Under the pieces are notes generated by a model. That model saw only the letters and a program-made list of their open reading frames with translations. It was not told the DNA's origin and ran no database searches. A stretch of DNA of 44,405 bases, taken from NCBI GenBank assembly GCA_018651345.1, contig JABIEF010000026.1, positions 1 to 44,405 of the forward strand, in the 5' to 3' direction. A program made the position numbers and the translations under genes. The stretch comes from Rhodobiaceae bacterium. Its GTDB lineage: Bacteria; Pseudomonadota; Alphaproteobacteria; Rhizobiales; TMED25. Every line of letters starts with the position of its first letter. The first letter of the stretch is position 1. Below, piece after piece: positions 43,255 through 44,405 of this stretch.

Positions 43255-43282
43255 AGCGCGTGACTATGCTTTCAAGTGAAGT

Positions 43283-43954
43283 TTATTGCGACAAACCAGC
43301 AATTTCATTTGATTCAAAAATAGTTTGTTGAATATCATTTTGAATAACAGCTATCATTGCTTTTGCAACGGTTTCTGAATGAATAGGTTTCATTTTCTTT
43401 AAAGGACCTAAAAGTAATGGGGAAAGTAACTTAAAAACGTAGATGCCTATTTTTTCACTTACTCTCTTTTCTTTTCTATCTCCCATTAAAAAGGAGGGCC
43501 TCATTATTGCTAATTTAGAAAAATTAAGTTTTTCTAGTTCTGCTTCAACCAGACCTTTGAATTTTACATAATCTGCGAAACTCTTGGGGTTTGCATATAG
43601 TGCAGAGACAAAAATAAATGAGTTGAGAAAATTTGATTTTGCAATTTTTGCAATTTCTTTAGGGATATCAAGTTCAACTCTTTTATATTCATCTTTATCT
43701 GGTGAATTTTGCTTAGTTGTACCAATACAAACAAAACAATCATCGCCTATAATATCGTCTATGTGATTTTGTAAATTGTGAAAATCAGTCTTAATAATCT
43801 CTACTTTTGGATCACTAACTTCAGGAGTTGTACGAACAAATAATTTAATTTTAGAATAATTTTTATCTTTAATTAATTGATTAAGGAGATGACCTCCAAC
43901 TAAGCCTGATGAGCCAAATAATAATGCTATTCTCTCTGTCACTTTAGACTCCAT
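43283..43954 (-). CDS. Atypical SDR / NAD(P)-binding protein, HTATIP2-like
   Basis: The ATG at 43952-43954 gives MESKVTERIALLFGSSGLVG and 223 residues; a GTG at 43981 would add a poor nine-residue tail. The Rossmann motif is GSSGLVGGHLL, then IGTTKQNSPDK, FVSALYANP and RPSFLMGDRKEKR, as in HTATIP2/TIP30-type oxidoreductases. The catalytic tyrosine-lysine pair corresponds to YVKFKG. It follows the small membrane protein gene on the same strand. The substrate is unknown. Confidence 0.85.
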   Translation of the reverse strand: MESKVTERIALLFGSSGLVGGHLLNQLIKDKNYSKIKLFVRTTPEVSDPKVEIIKTDFHNLQNHIDDIIGDDCFVCIGTTKQNSPDKDEYKRVELDIPKEIAKIAKSNFLNSFIFVSALYANPKSFADYVKFKGLVEAELEKLNFSKLAIMRPSFLMGDRKEKRVSEKIGIYVFKLLSPLLLGPLKKMKPIHSETVAKAMIAVIQNDIQQTIFESNEIAGLSQ

Positions 43955-43966
43955 GTTGAAAAATTT

Positions 43967-44016
43967 AATACAGTAGTACACTGTATTGTATATATTGCTA
44001 TCTAAAAGAATCTTTT
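43967..44016. repeat. Palindromic dispersed repeat, copy 2
   Basis: An inverted repeat AATACAGT (43967-43974)/ACTGTATT (43980-43987) with a five-base spacer is followed by TTGCTATCTA, one variable base and AAGAATCTTTT (43995-44016). This part matches copy 1 at 41.55 kb except for one base. It overlaps the last codons and stop of the membrane protein gene on the minus strand, and precedes the atypical SDR start. Confidence 0.6.
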
Positions 44017-44382
44017 AAATTTTGTTAGAAATATTTTTAATGTAATTATTATTCCAAAGAGGATTATTAAATAAGTAAGACTTGATAATACCCATTTAAA
44101 CAAGTTGATTCCAGATCCTAACGAAACTAATGTTTCGGATATTGAACTTGAATTTAAATAGGTTTTTAGCATCAATAATTCAACGTAATTCTCTGCCCAA
44201 TCTGCAATCATGACAAGAATAGGAATTATCAAAAATAAACGCTTGTTTTTAAAGAAGTACAAAACCCAAGATGCATACATCAAAGTATAGACAAATACAA
44301 AAATTGCGTCCCAAATTTGAAGGAATTGGCTATAACAAAGAAGTTGCTCCCGATTCCTTGATTCAAAGAAATTTTGAACCAT
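44002..44382 (-). CDS. Small integral membrane protein of unknown function, possibly 5'-truncated
   Basis: The 126-residue reading has three to four hydrophobic segments (about 28-45, 48-64 and 95-117) and a DWAENYVELLML motif at the second helix. I do not recognise a named family, although the D-W-x-E-N pattern recurs in hypothetical membrane proteins of marine bacteria as I recall. The frame stays open past 44382 to the window edge, and the ATG used has no good ribosome site, so the start may lie outside. The stop lies inside a dispersed repeat. It is followed by the atypical SDR. Confidence 0.65.
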   Translation of the reverse strand: MVQNFFESRNREQLLCYSQFLQIWDAIFVFVYTLMYASWVLYFFKNKRLFLIIPILVMIADWAENYVELLMLKTYLNSSSISETLVSLGSGINLFKWVLSSLTYLIILFGIIITLKIFLTKFKRFF

Positions 44383-44405
44383 CTCTTTAGTATAAGAAAA
44401 AGAAA

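Noticed and set aside
1-44405. CRISPR arrays, insertion sequences or prophage genes
   Set aside because: No regularly spaced repeats, transposase, integrase or phage structural genes were found on reading both strands.

Overview
The window is AT-rich chromosomal DNA with tightly packed genes. It reads as a free-living, streamlined alphaproteobacterium, most likely a marine Rhodospirillales-like lineage of the AEGEAN-169/HIMB59 kind. The placement is an inference from gene order and low GC, not a database result. The main support is gene order familiar from Alphaproteobacteria: argH-lptM-lysA-ftsE-ftsX-ydcF-plsC meeting tyrA-hisC-chorismate mutase, then metX-metW, and a twin-transmembrane protein followed by pduO-etfB-etfA-3-hydroxyacyl-CoA dehydrogenase.

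Left part (1-11.9 kb) is an accessory catabolic region. A minus-strand operon holds a 3-hydroxyisobutyrate-dehydrogenase-like enzyme, an acetamidase/formamidase and a ketopantoate-reductase-like protein cut by the window edge. Next come a divergent 2-oxoglutarate/Fe(II) oxygenase and a class III CoA transferase, which share a clear bidirectional terminator. A plus-strand four-gene operon follows: PuuE-like deacetylase, SDR, cyclase-family hydrolase and an HpsN-like histidinol-dehydrogenase homologue. Two metallo-beta-lactamase-fold genes (one intact, one degenerate) and an EamA exporter close the region.

From 11.9 to 15.5 kb there is a sulfur-relay/molybdenum-cofactor block: tusA facing away from fdhD-mobA-mobB-moeA. 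From 15.5 to 19.5 kb lie a lipoprotein, a DoxX-like protein, an SDR-TPP enzyme-NIPSNAP operon and tRNA-Leu(CAA). From 19.6 to 21.3 kb is the nitrogen-uptake pair amt-glnK, with a sigma-54-type promoter upstream of amt.

From 21.4 kb onward the content is mostly housekeeping: envelope proteins (YqaA-like, DsbB), an esterase, GluQ, adenosylcobalamin and electron-transfer-flavoprotein genes, arginine and lysine synthesis, FtsEX, phospholipid acylation, aromatic amino acid, histidine and methionine synthesis, glyoxalase II, a thiolase and an MFS transporter. The right end (41.4-44.4 kb) has a secreted two-domain hydrolase, a short unexplained structured stretch, an atypical SDR, a small membrane protein and two copies of a palindromic repeat.

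The points most worth following are: several genes whose family-predicted N-termini fall on AUU/AUC instead of AUG, clustered at 22.5-32.6 kb; an FtsX that keeps its four membrane helices but lacks the periplasmic domain; the sigma-54 element before amt-glnK; the intact/degenerate MBL pair; and the repeat at 41.5 and 44.0 kb. No CRISPR array, insertion sequence, prophage or rRNA was seen. No stretch longer than about 300 bases lacks a gene.
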